A DNA stretch of 11,338 bases from Treponema sp. GTDB taxonomy: Bacteria > Spirochaetota > Spirochaetia > Treponematales > Breznakiellaceae. The notes below the pieces were generated by a model. It was not told the origin of the DNA, made no database searches, and saw nothing but the letters and a program-made list of their open reading frames with translations. Location of the stretch: contig JAITHQ010000206.1 in the NCBI GenBank assembly GCA_031279925.1, forward strand, positions 1-11,338, in the 5' to 3' direction. Each line of letters begins with the position of its first letter. The stretch's first letter is position 1. This document shows, piece after piece, positions 1 through 7,191 of this stretch. The position numbers were made by a program, and so were the translations under genes.

Positions 1-78
1 CACCAATGCCCTCACCGCTTCCCACACTTCATCGCTTAGTTCCCATGACCTAATCCCGGTCCCTTTTTCTCGTTTCAT
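1..78 (-). CDS. IS5-like transposase, N-terminal end only (runs off window)
   Basis: Reading the minus strand from an ATG at 78-76 gives 26 residues without a stop before the window edge. They contain SWELSDEVWEAVRALV, which resembles the N-terminal helical segment of IS5-family transposases (pattern: L-[ST]-D-E-x-W). An AAGGA motif lies close upstream of the ATG on the minus strand, and a possible element end lies at about 116. Only the N-terminus is visible, so the catalytic DDE residues cannot be checked and I cannot say whether the gene is intact. The family call rests on a short segment and is moderate. Confidence 0.65.
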   Translation of the reverse strand, partial: MKREKGTGIRSWELSDEVWEAVRALV

Positions 79-116
79 ACTTCCTTTTCGGTCGTTTCTT
101 ATTCCCGGATAAGCTC
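1..116 (-). mobile_element. Left-edge insertion sequence, partial (IS5-like)
   Basis: This is the segment from the window edge to the likely outer terminus of the element that encodes the transposase start at 78. On the minus strand the terminus reads GAGCTTATCC and is preceded outside the element by TTAA (117-120 on the plus strand). A nearly identical terminus, GAGCCTATCC preceded by TTAA, occurs at 11211 in the opposite orientation, which supports reading both as IS ends. The exact boundary and target duplication cannot be fixed because the other end is outside the window. Confidence 0.5.
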
Positions 117-258
117 TTAATTGTAGTATATCCTAACCAGTCAAAAACAAGTTTTTCAAAAGGTTACAGAAAATCATGTCGATATTTGCTGTTATACGCT
201 GTCAAATTACGGAAGCAGCTCTTTCCGGCTTGTAGTACTGGAAATAATTGTTCTACGC

Positions 259-593
259 TTACTGAAAATAACCAAGCATTCCATTCCCAATGGGCAGGGA
301 ATGCTCAAATCTCCGTAAACTATTGGCCGCCTTCTTCTCCTGTCCATTGTTCACGGATGTCTCAATTTTGCGCCGCGCTTCCCCAAATTCGATGACCTTG
401 GGAACATAGCTGTACTTTGTCATAACTGCGGCATTTTAAGGTCAGCAAGCGCCCTGATTTCCACATCTGCTATTCCCACAAGCTGGGCCAGGGTTACGAA
501 AGTGTGCCGGAGGCTGTGAGGGATCAGCTTGCGTTCCTTATGCTGGTTCAGACTGATCCCAACTCTCAAGCGTTTCTATAGATTGGTCCAGAT
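259..593 (-). pseudogene. Decayed tyrosine recombinase (phage/XerC-type integrase), C-terminal half
   Basis: Minus-strand translation recovers the C-terminal catalytic half of a tyrosine recombinase in pieces. At about 593-579 the segment IWTNL is followed by an in-frame TAG. The same frame then continues as KRLRVGIS to the box II motif HSLRHTF (518-498) and on through VTLAQLVGIADVEIRALAD to a stop near 421. Moving one frame, MTKYSYVPKVIEFGEARRKI begins at 423. It supplies the expected catalytic tyrosine region (Tyr codon about 412-414) and stays open to a TAA at 259-261. The gene therefore has at least one nonsense codon and one frameshift between the box II arginine and the tyrosine. The N-terminal DNA-binding half is missing, and stops lie upstream of 593. 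Orientation is opposite to the flagellar genes. No functional recombinase can be made from this copy. It is probably a scar of an integrated element next to the flagellar promoter. Confidence 0.85.
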
Positions 594-682
594 TTATCAG
601 TGTAGACCGTTTGTTCTCCATGTGACTCCTAGCCTCCAGCATGTTTCCGGCTAACACCGAACAATCATACAAAAAAGAGATG

Positions 683-712
683 TTGATTTTTGTCCAAGAA
701 TACTACTATAAT
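683..712 (+). promoter_or_regulatory. Sigma70-type promoter candidate for the flagellar operon
   Basis: TTGATT at 683-688 and a perfect TATAAT at 707-712 are separated by 18 bases. Transcription would start at about 719, at the edge of the GTTTCAA palindrome. Spirochete motility superoperons are known to be driven by housekeeping-type promoters in several species, which fits. I saw no clear sigma28 motif here. Confidence 0.65.
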
Positions 713-719
713 TAAAATT

Positions 720-744
720 GTTTCAACATATCGAATTTTGAAAC
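720..744 (+). repeat. Inverted repeat GTTTCAA-N11-TTGAAAC at the operon promoter
   Basis: GTTTCAA (720-726) and TTGAAAC (738-744) form perfect 7-base arms around an 11-base centre, immediately after the -10 box. A related palindrome stands at 7156-7179 ahead of fliL, and both share AATTTTGAAACT on the right arm. It could be an operator or one unit of a dispersed genomic repeat; the sequence alone does not decide. Confidence 0.6.
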
Positions 745-751
745 TATCTCA

Positions 752-766
752 ATTGGGAGGCCCAAT
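752..766 (+). repeat. Short hairpin ATTGGG-AGG-CCCAAT in the leader
   Basis: Perfect 6-base arms with a 3-base loop lie within the predicted untranslated leader. No T-tract follows, so it is not a standard terminator. It may be a leader RNA structure or a protein-binding palindrome. Confidence 0.4.
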
Positions 767-905
767 GTAACTGGTTGATATATGGCGAAGGTTTCATGTC
801 CTGTGGCTTTGCTTTACAGTAAGAAACCGGAACTGCCGCCCTGCGGATAAGCCAAAGGCTTTTGTAGGGTTATGGTTAAATAGCGGCCTGATTAGGGAGA
901 AAGTA

Positions 906-1514
906 ATGATAGGCAGAGTTATTGCGCTGTTGCTGCTCGTCGCTGTCTTGGCGGGAGGGGGGCTCATCTGGTTTGATTATCTTAATGTTATTGACGCAAA
1001 AACCGTGCTGGCTCCTTTGTACCGTTTTATCGGCAAAGAGGGGCGGAGTCAGACGGAAACAACGCCGGTGGAGTTTCTGAACATTGATGCGGAACGGTTA
1101 AAAGTACGGCTGGAGGCACTTGATCTGCGAAAGATGGAAATGGATACCCAACAGCGGCAGATTGAATCCCGCTATGCCGAAATTGAACAAATGGCCCAGG
1201 ATGTTGAGGAACGGCAAAAATCGCTCGATGAACGGGAATTTTTACTCAAAGCCCAGGCCGATGATGCCGAAGATAAGGACAGAAACGTTGAGCAATTGGC
1301 TCGTTATCTGAACGGTATGCCGCCGGAGCGAGCGGTAGGCATTATTTCCGCAACGGATGATCAGCTCGTTATCGACCTGCTTCGGAAGACCGAAGAAATC
1401 GCCCAGGCTGAGGGAACCGCGTCAATAGTATCCTATTGGCTGTCCTTGATGGAGCCCCAGCGGGCCGCAGAACTGCAGCGTAAAATGGCGGGTAAGCCGC
1501 CCAGCCTGCAATAA
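906..1514 (+). CDS. flbB: FlbB, periplasmic flagellar collar protein
   Basis: The 202-residue protein begins with one hydrophobic membrane segment (residues about 4-23) that anchors it in the inner membrane. A highly charged heptad-like coiled coil follows at about 60-130, rich in E, R, K and Q. The C-terminal globular part (about 133-192, with LNGMPPERAVGIIS) resembles the MgtE N-terminal-like fold. This layout, directly before fliK and flgD, is that of spirochete FlbB. In Borrelia, FlbB forms the base of the collar around the periplasmic motor and is needed for collar and stator assembly. The ATG at 906 has GGGAGA (895-900) at good spacing. It is the first gene of the block, whereas in other spirochetes fliJ lies just upstream. 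The assignment rests on architecture plus gene order. Confidence is high, although the sequence itself is weakly conserved. Confidence 0.9.
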   Translation: MIGRVIALLLLVAVLAGGGLIWFDYLNVIDAKTVLAPLYRFIGKEGRSQTETTPVEFLNIDAERLKVRLEALDLRKMEMDTQQRQIESRYAEIEQMAQDVEERQKSLDEREFLLKAQADDAEDKDRNVEQLARYLNGMPPERAVGIISATDDQLVIDLLRKTEEIAQAEGTASIVSYWLSLMEPQRAAELQRKMAGKPPSLQ

Positions 1515-1544
1515 GCGTCTTCACCCCCGGAGCAAATCCAGTAC

Positions 1545-1561
1545 AAACCGCACAGCGGTTT
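1545..1561 (+). repeat. Intercistronic hairpin before fliK
   Basis: AAACCGC (1545-1551), loop ACA and GCGGTTT (1555-1561) form a perfect 7-bp stem that ends 3 bases before the strong AAGGAGG ribosome binding site of fliK. There is no T-tract, so it is more likely a transcript-stability or translation-modulating structure than a terminator. Confidence 0.5.
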
Positions 1562-1575
1562 AGCAAGGAGGCCGG

Positions 1576-3090
1576 GTGGTGATTCAACTATCCCCCCATA
1601 CAGAAACAGCGCAGGTTTGCCTTGCGCAAGCGTCCGGCGCTGAATCTCCGCAAAAACCAGAGCCGCAAAACAGCCACGACAAAACTGAAACTGGCGGTGT
1701 ATTTGCAAAAATTCTCGCGGGATTGCTCCGTAAAACCGGAAACGCGGAAACCGAAAATACCTCCGGCGAGGGGGTTTCAGGCGATGGCCTTTCGCTTGCT
1801 GAAATGGCCGGGAGTGATGAAACCCTGCCTGTCGCCGGAAAGGGAAAAAACAGCCGCAGCGGGAAAATACAGCCGGAAACTGAACCGGCGGCGTCCGGGA
1901 CCGAAAAAATCAAAGCCGGTAAAAAAGGCGGCAACGATGAGGATATTGCCGGTACGGAGCTTGCGGATGCGGAAAAAAACATACTTTTGGCAGTGGACCG
2001 GCTGATAAGCCCTGCCGCTGGAACAGGACCGTTAACCGAAGCTGAAAATGACGCTCTTAACGCCGAAATGCAGGCGGTTGACGTTCCAGCCGGTGAAGGC
2101 TTCCCGGTGGATACTGGTGCATTGTTGGCGGATATTGGGCGGCTTGATCGCGCCGGTACGGCGGAAACCGCCGGAATGTTGGAAGCGGCGGAACTTATCC
2201 GCTCTCAATCCGGCGAAGTTCCAAAAACAGATAACGAAAAACCCAAAGTAAAACACCGGCAATTTGCCGAAGCGTCTCCCGGCCTGGATCCGGCAGCGCT
2301 GGAACAGCAAAGGGCCGGCGAGGGCCTTTTGGAGCGGGCGGCGCTCAAAAAAGCGGCCTTTGGCGGCGAAAAAGAAAACCGTGGACGGCTTGACGAAGCC
2401 CGCAGCCGGGACAGGCGGCGCGGTGTTTCGTTTGAAGTGCGTGATTTCCGTACCGCAGCCGCGCAGACCGAAAGCGCCGTTAAAATGGACCAGGTTCAAT
2501 TCAGAACCGGCGCAGAAACCCATTTGCCGCTTGAGGACGGCCCCCGCGAGATTACCCTTGAACTGCATCTGCCCAATCAGGGCCAGGATGCGCCGCTTGC
2601 GGAAACCACTTGGGAAGGCAAAGCGAGCCGGGCATTCGAGGACCTTTTGGCGCGGGAACTGCACCAGAATTTTAATAACGATATTGTCCGCCATGCGTCA
2701 ATGGCCGTGCGGGATGGCGGCGAAGGGACTATCCGGCTTGCCCTTAAACCGGAATCGTTAGGGAATGTAAAGATACGCCTCGAAATGGCCGAAAACAAGA
2801 TCATAGGGCAAATCACGGTGGAAACCGAGGAAGCCCTTCGGGCCTTTGAGCGGGAGATTCACTCCCTTGAACAGGCTTTTAAGGATTCGGGTTTTGAAGG
2901 CGCGAATCTGGAAATGTCCCTGGCGGCGGACAGCAGGGGGGCGGATCAGCACTGGCGGGATGCGGAAACGAGCCAATTCCTGCAGGGGGAACTGGCCGCG
3001 TCCCGCTACGACGCCGCTGTTGAGCGGATAGAAGCCCCGGCTGCCGTTGATATATATCAGCGGACGGCGGCAATCAACGTCTTGGTATAG
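1576..3090 (+). CDS. fliK: FliK-type flagellar hook-length control protein
   Basis: The 504-residue protein has a long, poorly conserved region rich in Ala, Glu, Gly and Lys (residues about 1-370), as expected for the secreted molecular ruler. A conserved hook-control domain follows at about 372-455. That domain contains [19 protein letters not shown] and then [18 protein letters not shown] and [18 protein letters not shown], the Flg_hook pattern that triggers the export specificity switch. In Treponema this gene has been called tap1, and in Borrelia flbC. Two adjacent GTG codons (1576 and 1579) are possible starts. AAGGAGG at 1565-1571 is 4 and 7 bases away respectively, so 1579 has the better spacing. 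A perfect hairpin precedes the ribosome binding site. The stop codon overlaps the ribosome binding site of flgD, which indicates translational coupling. The protein acts in the export apparatus and hook during assembly. Confidence 0.9.
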   Translation: MVIQLSPHTETAQVCLAQASGAESPQKPEPQNSHDKTETGGVFAKILAGLLRKTGNAETENTSGEGVSGDGLSLAEMAGSDETLPVAGKGKNSRSGKIQPETEPAASGTEKIKAGKKGGNDEDIAGTELADAEKNILLAVDRLISPAAGTGPLTEAENDALNAEMQAVDVPAGEGFPVDTGALLADIGRLDRAGTAETAGMLEAAELIRSQSGEVPKTDNEKPKVKHRQFAEASPGLDPAALEQQRAGEGLLERAALKKAAFGGEKENRGRLDEARSRDRRRGVSFEVRDFRTAAAQTESAVKMDQVQFRTGAETHLPLEDGPREITLELHLPNQGQDAPLAETTWEGKASRAFEDLLARELHQNFNNDIVRHASMAVRDGGEGTIRLALKPESLGNVKIRLEMAENKIIGQITVETEEALRAFEREIHSLEQAFKDSGFEGANLEMSLAADSRGADQHWRDAETSQFLQGELAASRYDAAVERIEAPAAVDIYQRTAAINVLV

Positions 3091-3098
3091 GAGAAGGT

Positions 3099-3542
3099 AT
3101 GAATGCGATGGATGCGTTTAGACTAAGCGCGGAAGAACAGAAAAACGTTAATCAGTTTGTTCACGATTTTAACAATAAACTGAATTCGGGGCGAAAGACC
3201 CAGCAAAATCTTGGTAAGGATGATTTTCTGAAAATTCTTATTACCCAGCTTTCCTACCAGGACCCCACATCCCCTATGGAGGACAAAGAATTTATTGCCC
3301 AAATGGCTCAGTTCTCCAGCCTTGAGCAAATGACCAGCATGGCGGCTGACTTTGCCAAACTTACGTCCATGATCACCGGAACCGAGGCTTCATCCGCCTT
3401 GGGTAAGAACGTGGAAATTGCCGATGGGGATCGAACGGTACAGGGGGCGGTAAAGGCGGTAACCAGAGGGGAAATTCCCCAGGTGCTGGTAAACGGCGCG
3501 TATTATAACTGGAATCAGGTGCATAAGGTATTTGAAGAATAA
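3099..3542 (+). CDS. flgD: FlgD, flagellar hook-capping (scaffolding) protein
   Basis: At 147 residues this is a short FlgD. The conserved N-terminal core is clear: [20 protein letters not shown], then [19 protein letters not shown] (residues about 40-80). A short C-terminal tail ends in [19 protein letters not shown]. The large Ig/FnIII-like inserted domain of enterobacterial FlgD is absent, as in other spirochete FlgD proteins as far as I know. FlgD caps the growing hook and allows FlgE subunits to polymerise; it is exported by the flagellar type III system. The ATG at 3099 follows AGGAGAAGG, which overlaps the fliK stop (3088-3090), so the two genes are probably translationally coupled. 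A second in-frame ATG at 3108 is possible but less well placed. Confidence 0.97.
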   Translation: MNAMDAFRLSAEEQKNVNQFVHDFNNKLNSGRKTQQNLGKDDFLKILITQLSYQDPTSPMEDKEFIAQMAQFSSLEQMTSMAADFAKLTSMITGTEASSALGKNVEIADGDRTVQGAVKAVTRGEIPQVLVNGAYYNWNQVHKVFEE

Positions 3543-3544
3543 AA

Positions 3545-3563
3545 CAAACTCTGCGGGAGTTTG
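3545..3563 (+). repeat. Intercistronic hairpin between flgD and flgE
   Basis: CAAACTC (3545-3551), loop TGCGG and GAGTTTG (3557-3563) form a perfect 7-bp stem just after the flgD stop. No T-tract follows, so full termination is unlikely. It sits at the 5' side of the highly expressed hook cistron and could act as a processing or stability element. Confidence 0.5.
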
Positions 3564-3601
3564 CCAGGACAAGAACGGAACCAGATTAAGGAGTAAGGCT
3601 T

Positions 3602-5002
3602 ATGATGCGATCATTGTTTTCGGGCGTTTCCGGTCTGCAGAATCATCAGACCAGGATGGATGTAATTGGCAACAATATTGCCAACATCAACACCACCGGC
3701 TTCAAGCGGAACCGGGTGAATTTTCAGGATATACTGTACCAGCAACTCCAGGGCGCTGCCCGCCCTACCGAGGAAATTGGCGGCGTAAACCCCAAGGAAG
3801 TGGGCCTGGGGATGAGTGTCGCATCTATCGATACCATCCACATTCAGGGCAGTTTGCAGACAACCGGCGTTGGTACGGACCTTGCCATTTCGGGTAACGG
3901 TTTTTTTGTGCTGGATAATGCGGGCAAGCAGCTCTTTACCCGCGCCGGTGCCTTTACGGTAGACGAGGCCGGCCTTATGGTGAATCCCGCCAACGGCATG
4001 AAGGTACAAGGCTGGATGGCGCAGGAAGTCGAAGGTTCCACCGTACTGGACGTGTCCCGCCCTGTGGAAGATTTGGTTATCCCGGTTGGCGGCAAAGACC
4101 CGGCCCGGGCCACCACTGTTGTCAATTTTGCCTGTAACCTTGACAAGCGTATTCCCGAAATACCGGAAAATCCCACGGGCAAGCAGATAATCGAGGGAAC
4201 CTGGTCAACAGCTATAGATGTTTACGATACTTACGGCGATAAGCACATTTTACAGGTTGAATTTACCAGAGCGCCGGGAACCGTTAACAGCTGGAACGCC
4301 GCCGTAGTCGTTGATCCCCAGAACGAAAACCCCACCAATACTACTATTGGTTTTGGCGAAGAAGCCCCGGCAGCCGGCGGCCCTACTACCTTTGTGGTAA
4401 ATTTTTCCAATAACGGCACCCTGCTCTCAGCCGAGGATGGGGCGGGTAATGTTTCCGGGGCAGGCGGCCAGGTGCAGATGAATGTGGCTTACGATGTACA
4501 GACATCCACCCCTAACGAAGACGGCACCCCGGTGCGGCAGGAATTTGTCCTTGACCTTGGGCAGGTGGGGGGCTTTACCCGCTCTATCACCCAGTACGCC
4601 GAGCAAAGTTCTTCCAAGGCTGTGGAGCAGGACGGGCGTACCATGGGTTACCTTGATAACTTCAAGATTGACTCAAGCGGCATTATCACCGGTGTTTATT
4701 CGAATGGCTCTACCAGGGCGCTTGCCCAAGTCGCTATGGCCAGCTTTCCCAACCAGGGCGGTCTTGAAAAAGCCGGTGATAATACGTTCCGGGTTTCCAA
4801 TAACTCCGGTATGGCCAATATCGGGCCTTCGGGCATTGCCGGAAAGGGCGATATTGTGTCAGGCGTTTTGGAAATGTCCAATGTGGATATGGCTGAACAA
4901 TTCACCGACATGATTGTTACCCAGCGGGGTTTCCAGGCCAACTCGCGCACCATACAAACTGCGGATCAGTTGCTGCAAGAACTGCTTACCCTGAAACGGT
5001 AA
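3602..5002 (+). CDS. flgE: FlgE, flagellar hook protein
   Basis: The 466-residue protein shows the flagellar rod/hook N-terminal signature ([20 protein letters not shown], then [19 protein letters not shown]). The middle region contains [12 protein letters not shown] and LFTRAGAF. The C-terminal helix ends [20 protein letters not shown], as in axial proteins. FlgE polymerises into the hook, which in spirochetes is periplasmic and covalently cross-linked. Lys165 (in PVGGKDPAR) and Cys178 (in [10 protein letters not shown]) fall at the numbers known for the lysinoalanine cross-link pair of Treponema denticola FlgE, so self-catalysed cross-linking is expected. ATG codons at 3602 and 3605 are both possible; AAGGAG (3588-3593) favours 3602. 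The gene is bracketed by an upstream hairpin and a strong downstream terminator, suggesting separately tuned, high expression. Confidence 0.98.
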   Translation: MMRSLFSGVSGLQNHQTRMDVIGNNIANINTTGFKRNRVNFQDILYQQLQGAARPTEEIGGVNPKEVGLGMSVASIDTIHIQGSLQTTGVGTDLAISGNGFFVLDNAGKQLFTRAGAFTVDEAGLMVNPANGMKVQGWMAQEVEGSTVLDVSRPVEDLVIPVGGKDPARATTVVNFACNLDKRIPEIPENPTGKQIIEGTWSTAIDVYDTYGDKHILQVEFTRAPGTVNSWNAAVVVDPQNENPTNTTIGFGEEAPAAGGPTTFVVNFSNNGTLLSAEDGAGNVSGAGGQVQMNVAYDVQTSTPNEDGTPVRQEFVLDLGQVGGFTRSITQYAEQSSSKAVEQDGRTMGYLDNFKIDSSGIITGVYSNGSTRALAQVAMASFPNQGGLEKAGDNTFRVSNNSGMANIGPSGIAGKGDIVSGVLEMSNVDMAEQFTDMIVTQRGFQANSRTIQTADQLLQELLTLKR

Positions 5003-5021
5003 TTAAGAAATAAAGGGGAAC

Positions 5022-5065
5022 GGGGACTGGGGAATGGGGCGGCCTATTCCCCATCCCCTTTTTTT
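5022..5065 (+). terminator. Strong intrinsic terminator between flgE and flbD
   Basis: The left arm GGGGACTGGGGAAT (5022-5035) pairs with ATTCCCCATCCCC (5046-5058), giving 13 base pairs with a single bulged C. The loop has 10 bases, and seven T residues follow (5059-5065). This is a textbook Rho-independent terminator placed inside an operon. It should reduce readthrough from flgE into flbD-motA-motB unless antitermination or a separate promoter applies. Confidence 0.88.
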
Positions 5066-5070
5066 GTGAT

Positions 5071-5268
5071 ATGATACAGGTAACTAAACTGGATGGCACG
5101 CGGTATTACATCAATCCGCACCAGATCGAATGTATCGAGATAAACCCCGATACAACGCTGGTAATGTTGTCTGGCAAACACCATATTGTACGGGAAGAAG
5201 CGGACGAGGTGCTGGCGAATATCGATGCATATCGCCGGCATTTAAACCCGCAAATAGTTCAGGAGTAA
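5071..5268 (+). CDS. flbD: FlbD/SwrD-family small flagellar protein
   Basis: The 65-residue protein opens MIQVTKLDG and continues RYYINPHQIECIEINPDTTL and VMLSGKHHIVREEADEVLANI, the full FlbD pattern. Members sit between flgE and motA across spirochetes and Firmicutes; in Bacillus the homologue SwrD is reported to raise flagellar motor power. The start at 5071 matches the family N-terminus. There is no recognisable Shine-Dalgarno sequence: the bases before the ATG are the terminator T-tract and GTGAT. Translation initiation is therefore unusual, and the protein may be made at a low level or by another initiation mode. The stop (5266-5268) abuts the AGGAG of motA, indicating coupling to motA. 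Confidence 0.95.
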   Translation: MIQVTKLDGTRYYINPHQIECIEINPDTTLVMLSGKHHIVREEADEVLANIDAYRRHLNPQIVQE

Positions 5269-5272
5269 GAAT

Positions 5273-6055
5273 ATGGATATAGGCAGTTATATTGGTATAT
5301 TCGGCGCCTTTGGTATGGTGGTGTTCTCCGTACTGGTCGGCGGCGGCAACCTGTTGAGCATCCTGGACCTTCCCTCGTTCCTCATGGTCGCTTTGGGCTC
5401 TTATTTCGCCCTGATGCTTGCCTCCAGTCTTTCAGACGCCCTGGGGGTATGGAATATTTTTGGCCGTACCTTCAAAATACCGGTATTTAATGAACAGAGT
5501 ATCGTTCAGAAGATGATGGCTTTTTCCGAAAAAGCCCGCCGCGAGGGACTTTTGGCCCTGGAGGATGAGCTTGAAGACCTTGACGATGAATTTATGAAAA
5601 AGGGACTGCGTCTAATGGTAGACGGAACCGACGCGGCGGTTATCCGCGATCTTATGGAACTGGAACTGACCCAGATGCAGAGCCGCCATGCGGATAAACT
5701 CAGCATCGTTAACATGTGGGCCGCGCTTGCCCCTGGTCTTGGTATGTTGGGTACGGTAGTCGGGCTTATCGGTATGTTGCAGAACCTGGAAGACAAGGCG
5801 GCCATTGGTCCTAACATGGCCTTGGCCCTGGTAACCACCCTGTACGGTTCCATGCTGGCCAACCTTCTGATGATCCCCTTTGGTTCAAAACTTAGAAATC
5901 ATGATTCGCGGGAAACTATGGTCAAAGAAATGATCATCGAAGGGGTGCTTTCCATACAGGCTGGTGAAAATACCCGTATATTGGCCATGAAGCTGCTGGC
6001 CTACCTGACCCCGGTAGTCAGAAAAACCATGGAAGCGGAACTTTTGAAGGATTAA
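5273..6055 (+). CDS. motA: MotA, flagellar motor stator protein
   Basis: The 260-residue membrane protein has four hydrophobic helices at about 4-22, 33-52, 146-170 and 180-202. The cytoplasmic loop carries the charged torque-generating segment ARREGLLALE (88-97). The conserved prolines in APGLGMLGTVVGLIGML (Pro154) and NLLMIPFG (Pro202) are present. MotA assembles with MotB into the peptidoglycan-anchored ion-driven stator and pushes on FliG. The ATG at 5273 follows AGGAG (5261-5265), which lies in the last codons of flbD. The next gene, motB, starts 6 bases after the stop. Nothing looks abnormal. The coupling ion cannot be told reliably from this sequence. Confidence 0.98.
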   Translation: MDIGSYIGIFGAFGMVVFSVLVGGGNLLSILDLPSFLMVALGSYFALMLASSLSDALGVWNIFGRTFKIPVFNEQSIVQKMMAFSEKARREGLLALEDELEDLDDEFMKKGLRLMVDGTDAAVIRDLMELELTQMQSRHADKLSIVNMWAALAPGLGMLGTVVGLIGMLQNLEDKAAIGPNMALALVTTLYGSMLANLLMIPFGSKLRNHDSRETMVKEMIIEGVLSIQAGENTRILAMKLLAYLTPVVRKTMEAELLKD

Positions 6056-6061
6056 ACGGAT

Positions 6062-6796
6062 ATGGCAAGAAAGAAGAGAGAAAAAGGCGGGGGGCCGAGT
6101 GGGCAGGAGTGGTTAACTACTTACTCGGACATGGTTACGCTGATGCTTTGCTTCTTCGTCATCATGTTCAACCCCGATGAATCCACCCAGGGGCAGTTGG
6201 AACAGATAGCTACATCCATGAGGGTTGGCGGTATTGGGGCGCTGGCCGGCGGTCTTACCTTTTCTTCTGGCCGCAGCGCCGAGCTTGGCAATACCATTAT
6301 GTCTTTGCCCTCAATGGAAAGGGGCCGTTCCCTGGGCACGGCCCTTCGCAAGGCGGTAAGTGTTTTTTCCCCGGAAATCCGTTCAAACAAGATTCGCGTT
6401 ACCCACGATGAGCGGGGCATTGTAATAACTTTGGCGTCGGATGCATTTTTTAACCCTGCAAGCGCCCGTATCAACATTGAGCAGACCAGGGACATTTTGC
6501 TTAGGCTGGGAACCTATCTTGCCTCCGAGGATGTACATGGCAGAAAATTCAGAATCGAAGGCCATACCGATGCGGTAGACGTTGATTCTTCCGGTCCCTG
6601 GGAGGACAATTGGCAGCTTTCCGCCGAACGTTCCAGATCGATACTCCGTTATCTTGCCGATTTGGGCATAGACGAACAGCGTTTCCAGATTGCCGGTTTT
6701 GCCGATACCGCGCCCATTGCATCCAACGACACCCCGGAAGGGCGGGCATATAACCGCCGGGTTGATGTTATTATTCTTGATGACGGCCATCTGTAA
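6062..6796 (+). CDS. motB: MotB, flagellar motor stator protein with OmpA-like domain
   Basis: The 244-residue protein has a basic N-terminus, then one membrane helix containing WLTTYSDMVTLMLCFFVIMF. Asp23 in that helix is the expected ion-carrying residue. A plug/linker region follows, then an OmpA-like peptidoglycan-binding domain (about 119-240) with EGHTD (166-170), NWQLSAERS (183-191) and NRRVDV (231-236). It anchors the MotA/MotB complex to the cell wall in the periplasm. The start is 6 bases after motA, with AAGGA in the end of motA as ribosome binding site. In other spirochetes fliL follows almost directly. Here 447 bases of non-coding DNA intervene, so motB probably ends a transcriptional segment. 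Confidence 0.98.
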   Translation: MARKKREKGGGPSGQEWLTTYSDMVTLMLCFFVIMFNPDESTQGQLEQIATSMRVGGIGALAGGLTFSSGRSAELGNTIMSLPSMERGRSLGTALRKAVSVFSPEIRSNKIRVTHDERGIVITLASDAFFNPASARINIEQTRDILLRLGTYLASEDVHGRKFRIEGHTDAVDVDSSGPWEDNWQLSAERSRSILRYLADLGIDEQRFQIAGFADTAPIASNDTPEGRAYNRRVDVIILDDGHL

Positions 6797-6823
6797 AGGC
6801 GGCTTTCCAAATTAAGGTTCGCC

Positions 6824-6906
6824 ATTTTCCCTGGGGAAGTACTGATTAAATCCAATCGGGGATGCGGACGAAAGCCCGAAATCAGTGCATTTTACCCTGG
6901 GGGAAG
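6824..6906 (+). repeat. Direct repeats flanking an inverted repeat, downstream of motB
   Basis: ATTTTCCCTGGGGAAG (6824-6839) recurs as ATTTTACCCTGGGGGAAG (6889-6906). Between them ACTGATT (6841-6847) pairs with AATCAGT (6880-6886), and TCGGG (6856-6860) with CCCGA (6875-6879). The inner pairing gives a 12-bp two-part stem with an 8-base bulge on the left side. It may be a structured RNA at the motB 3' end or a small mobile repeat. Confidence 0.55.
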
Positions 6907-6989
6907 CAAGAAAAATAATAGCGGAAAACCAACGTTTTTTGCTTAAAAACTCCTGAAAATCAACCGATTATATTATTATAGAAAAGGCT

Positions 6990-7054
6990 GTTCCACAACA
7001 GTACGTGTGGGACGGACGCCCTTAACCAGGGTTTTACAGGCCGTAGGCCGTAAA
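6990..7054 (+). repeat. Three successive hairpins in the motB-fliL spacer
   Basis: GTTCCACA (6990-6997) pairs with TGTGGGAC (7006-7013), eight pairs with one G-U. CCCT (7019-7022) pairs with AGGG (7028-7031). TTTACAGGCC (7033-7042) pairs with GGCCGTAAA (7046-7054) around GTA with one unpaired base. They lie head to tail, as in an interspersed palindromic repeat cluster or a folded RNA. Confidence 0.5.
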
Positions 7055-7088
7055 TTGCAAGAGCTTGTGACAAAAGCCGTTTTGGAGC

Positions 7089-7115
7089 AAAGCCGAAAAA
7101 GAAGCGGGGCTTTTT
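7089..7115 (+). terminator. Weak intrinsic terminator candidate before fliL
   Basis: AAAGCC (7089-7094) pairs with GGCTTT (7108-7113) across a 13-base loop, and the T run extends to 7115. The stem is short and the loop wide, so efficiency would be modest. It would end transcripts coming from motB ahead of the fliL promoter candidate. Confidence 0.35.
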
Positions 7116-7155
7116 AAAATGGCGCGGGTTATGAAAAAAGTTCTATTGTGAGCCG

Positions 7156-7179
7156 GTTTCAAAACTGAAATTTTGAAAC
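7156..7179 (+). repeat. Palindrome GTTTCAAAA-N6-TTTTGAAAC upstream of fliL
   Basis: The 9-base arms are perfect (7156-7164 and 7171-7179) with a 6-base centre. It lies 12 bases before the -35 box of the fliL promoter candidate and resembles the palindrome at 720-744 beside the operon promoter. Confidence 0.65.
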
Positions 7180-7191
7180 TGCTTCTTACCC

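Larger units (their letters stand above)
594..905 (+). other. Non-coding upstream and leader region of the flagellar operon
   Basis: This stretch has no convincing gene. It holds a sigma70-type promoter candidate (683-712), two inverted repeats (720-744 and 752-766) and a short AAGCC-AAA-GGCTT hairpin (849-861). If the promoter is correct, the leader before flbB is about 185 bases. A 22-codon ATG frame at 782-850 lacks a ribosome binding site and is not called. The flagellar genes that usually precede flbB in spirochetes (fliJ and others) are absent here. Confidence 0.6.

Noticed and set aside
186..395. 69-codon plus-strand frame near the left edge
   Set aside because: It runs antisense to the recognisable tyrosine recombinase tail, has no ribosome binding site and has no family features.
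541..642. 34-codon minus-strand frame beginning MLEARSHMENK
   Set aside because: It overlaps, in another frame, the decayed recombinase segment that joins in frame to HSLRHTF. No ribosome binding site was seen, so chance is the better explanation.
782..850. 22-codon frame in the leader of the flagellar operon
   Set aside because: It is short, lacks a ribosome binding site and encodes no recognisable leader peptide pattern.
5067..5075. Extended -10-like TGATATGAT at the flbD start
   Set aside because: There is no matching -35 sequence (the upstream bases are the terminator stem), and transcription would start inside flbD.
6990..7054. Possible c-di-GMP (GEMM) riboswitch in the motB-fliL spacer
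   Set aside because: The GGACG bases are suggestive, but the conserved GEMM core and two-helix arrangement could not be matched.
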